From NCBI GenBank assembly GCA_024401645.1, contig JAKSKR010000014.1, positions 1 through 64,000 on the forward strand: a stretch of 64,000 nt of DNA. Reading direction: 5' to 3'. Below the pieces are notes generated by a model. It worked only from the letters and a program-made list of their open reading frames with translations, was not told the origin of the DNA and did no database searches. Numbering within the stretch: position 1 is the stretch's first letter; each line of letters opens with the position of its first letter. The stretch is from Paludibacteraceae bacterium. Lineage in GTDB: Bacteria > Bacteroidota > Bacteroidia > Bacteroidales > Paludibacteraceae. Position numbers and translations under genes: made by a program. This document shows positions 63,358 through 64,000 of the stretch, piece after piece.

Positions 63358-64000
63358 ATGAAAAAACAATCGTCTGCAAGTTCTAGTTTCATACTGAAAG
63401 GTATGGCAACCCTTGCTTTGTCGTTCACAAGTTACGCTTTCACAGTTGCCGCCCCACCTTCTAGCTTGAATGGATGGAATATGGTTTTCAATGACGAGTT
63501 TGATGGCAATCAGCTCGACAAATCCAAATGGAATCCGACCTACAACTGGGGGCATACACATAACCACCGTGCCTATTGCGTGGAAGAGAATGTGTCTGTT
63601 TCCAACGGTAAACTCATCATTAAGGGCGAAGCCAAGCGTCACCCGCAAGCCCCTGCCACTTGCAAGAGTGGCGATAAGACCTATTCGCTAGACTACACAT
63701 CTGGCGCTATCGATACCCGAGGCAAGTTCGAAGTGAAGTATGGGTATATTGAGGGCCGTTTCAAAATGCCAAAGCAGCTAGGCACTTGGCCGGCGTTTTG
63801 GACGCTACAAGATGGTTGGCCACCTGAAATAGATATTTTCGAAGTGCCGCATAGCCGCACCGACCACCATTACTATTTGCACTACACCAAAACCGAATGG
63901 TATGCTTCTCATGGTTCGGCTTGGGACCACGAGGCTTCGTTCGGTGGTGTACATAAAGGACCTGATAAGTCGGCCGATTTCCACAACTACGGTATGGAGT
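63358..64000 (+). CDS. GH16 family glycoside hydrolase (partial, runs off the right edge)
   Basis: The first 214 residues are visible. A signal peptide is followed by a GH16 domain starting with NGWNMVFNDEFDGNQLDKSK. The catalytic motif EIDIFE gives the nucleophile Glu157, Asp159 and acid/base Glu162. WPAFWTLQDGWPPE shows the aromatic-rich cleft. GH16 enzymes cut beta-1,3/1,4-glucans and related polymers such as laminarin or porphyran; the substrate cannot be told from this part. A T9SS tail may lie beyond the window. Confidence 0.9.
   Translation, partial: MKKQSSASSSFILKGMATLALSFTSYAFTVAAPPSSLNGWNMVFNDEFDGNQLDKSKWNPTYNWGHTHNHRAYCVEENVSVSNGKLIIKGEAKRHPQAPATCKSGDKTYSLDYTSGAIDTRGKFEVKYGYIEGRFKMPKQLGTWPAFWTLQDGWPPEIDIFEVPHSRTDHHYYLHYTKTEWYASHGSAWDHEASFGGVHKGPDKSADFHNYGME

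Overview
The window looks like a chromosomal segment of a Bacteroidales bacterium, possibly Prevotellaceae-like. Promoters fit the Bacteroidota pattern (TTTG about 19-20 bases upstream of TAnnTTTG). Several secreted proteins end in type IX secretion (T9SS) sorting domains. Typical families of the phylum are present: HU-CCDC81/SPOR, DUF4270, DUF4831, DUF4272, Fib_succ_major, CotH and Rpn/PDDEXK proteins. I saw no rRNA, tRNA, CRISPR array, insertion sequence or SusC/SusD pair.

Layout. 1-11000 is mostly housekeeping: a SPOR/HU-like protein with a DMP19-like partner, trigger factor, clpP, clpX, recQ, a sugar nucleotidyltransferase with galE, and a possible PD-(D/E)XK-like protein. 11300-22500 holds a giant (2646 aa) T9SS surface protein followed by two outer-membrane barrel proteins and a lipoprotein. 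22600-24250 has two minus-strand genes, one GC-rich and probably acquired. 24450-29740 is a three-gene CotH locus in which only one of three CotH domains keeps the expected active-site motifs. 29900-41240 is an accessory stretch. It contains a cupin, a GH141-like beta-helix enzyme, a severed T9SS tail, an Rpn nuclease, an OmpA lipoprotein, a secreted protein frameshifted at a TC repeat, gene remnants, a DUF4272 protein and a multidomain GH5 enzyme.

41470-49160 returns to core functions: thiD, a strongly expressed NifU-like/GGGtGRT pair of unknown function, a membrane protein, a starch-synthase-like protein without its catalytic motif plus a DUF4270 lipoprotein, ruvX and def. 49200-59040 mixes uncharacterised proteins, an AGCS symporter, a pdxK/HhH/CE1 esterase operon, and a membrane protein/HTH/CreD operon with a shared palindromic operator at two promoters. 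59080-64000 has a second Rpn nuclease, an RHS-like protein whose start codon seems lost, a DUF362 lipoprotein, a DUF4831 protein and the start of a GH16 enzyme.

Common threads are secretion of polysaccharide-active enzymes (GH141-like, GH5, GH16, CE1), some of them with T9SS tails, and signs of local recombination around the Rpn genes. The best candidates for undescribed biology are the GGGtGRT pair, the CotH pseudo-domain locus, the giant surface protein with its barrel partners, and the CreD operon operator. All family assignments come from reading motifs by eye; no database search was run.
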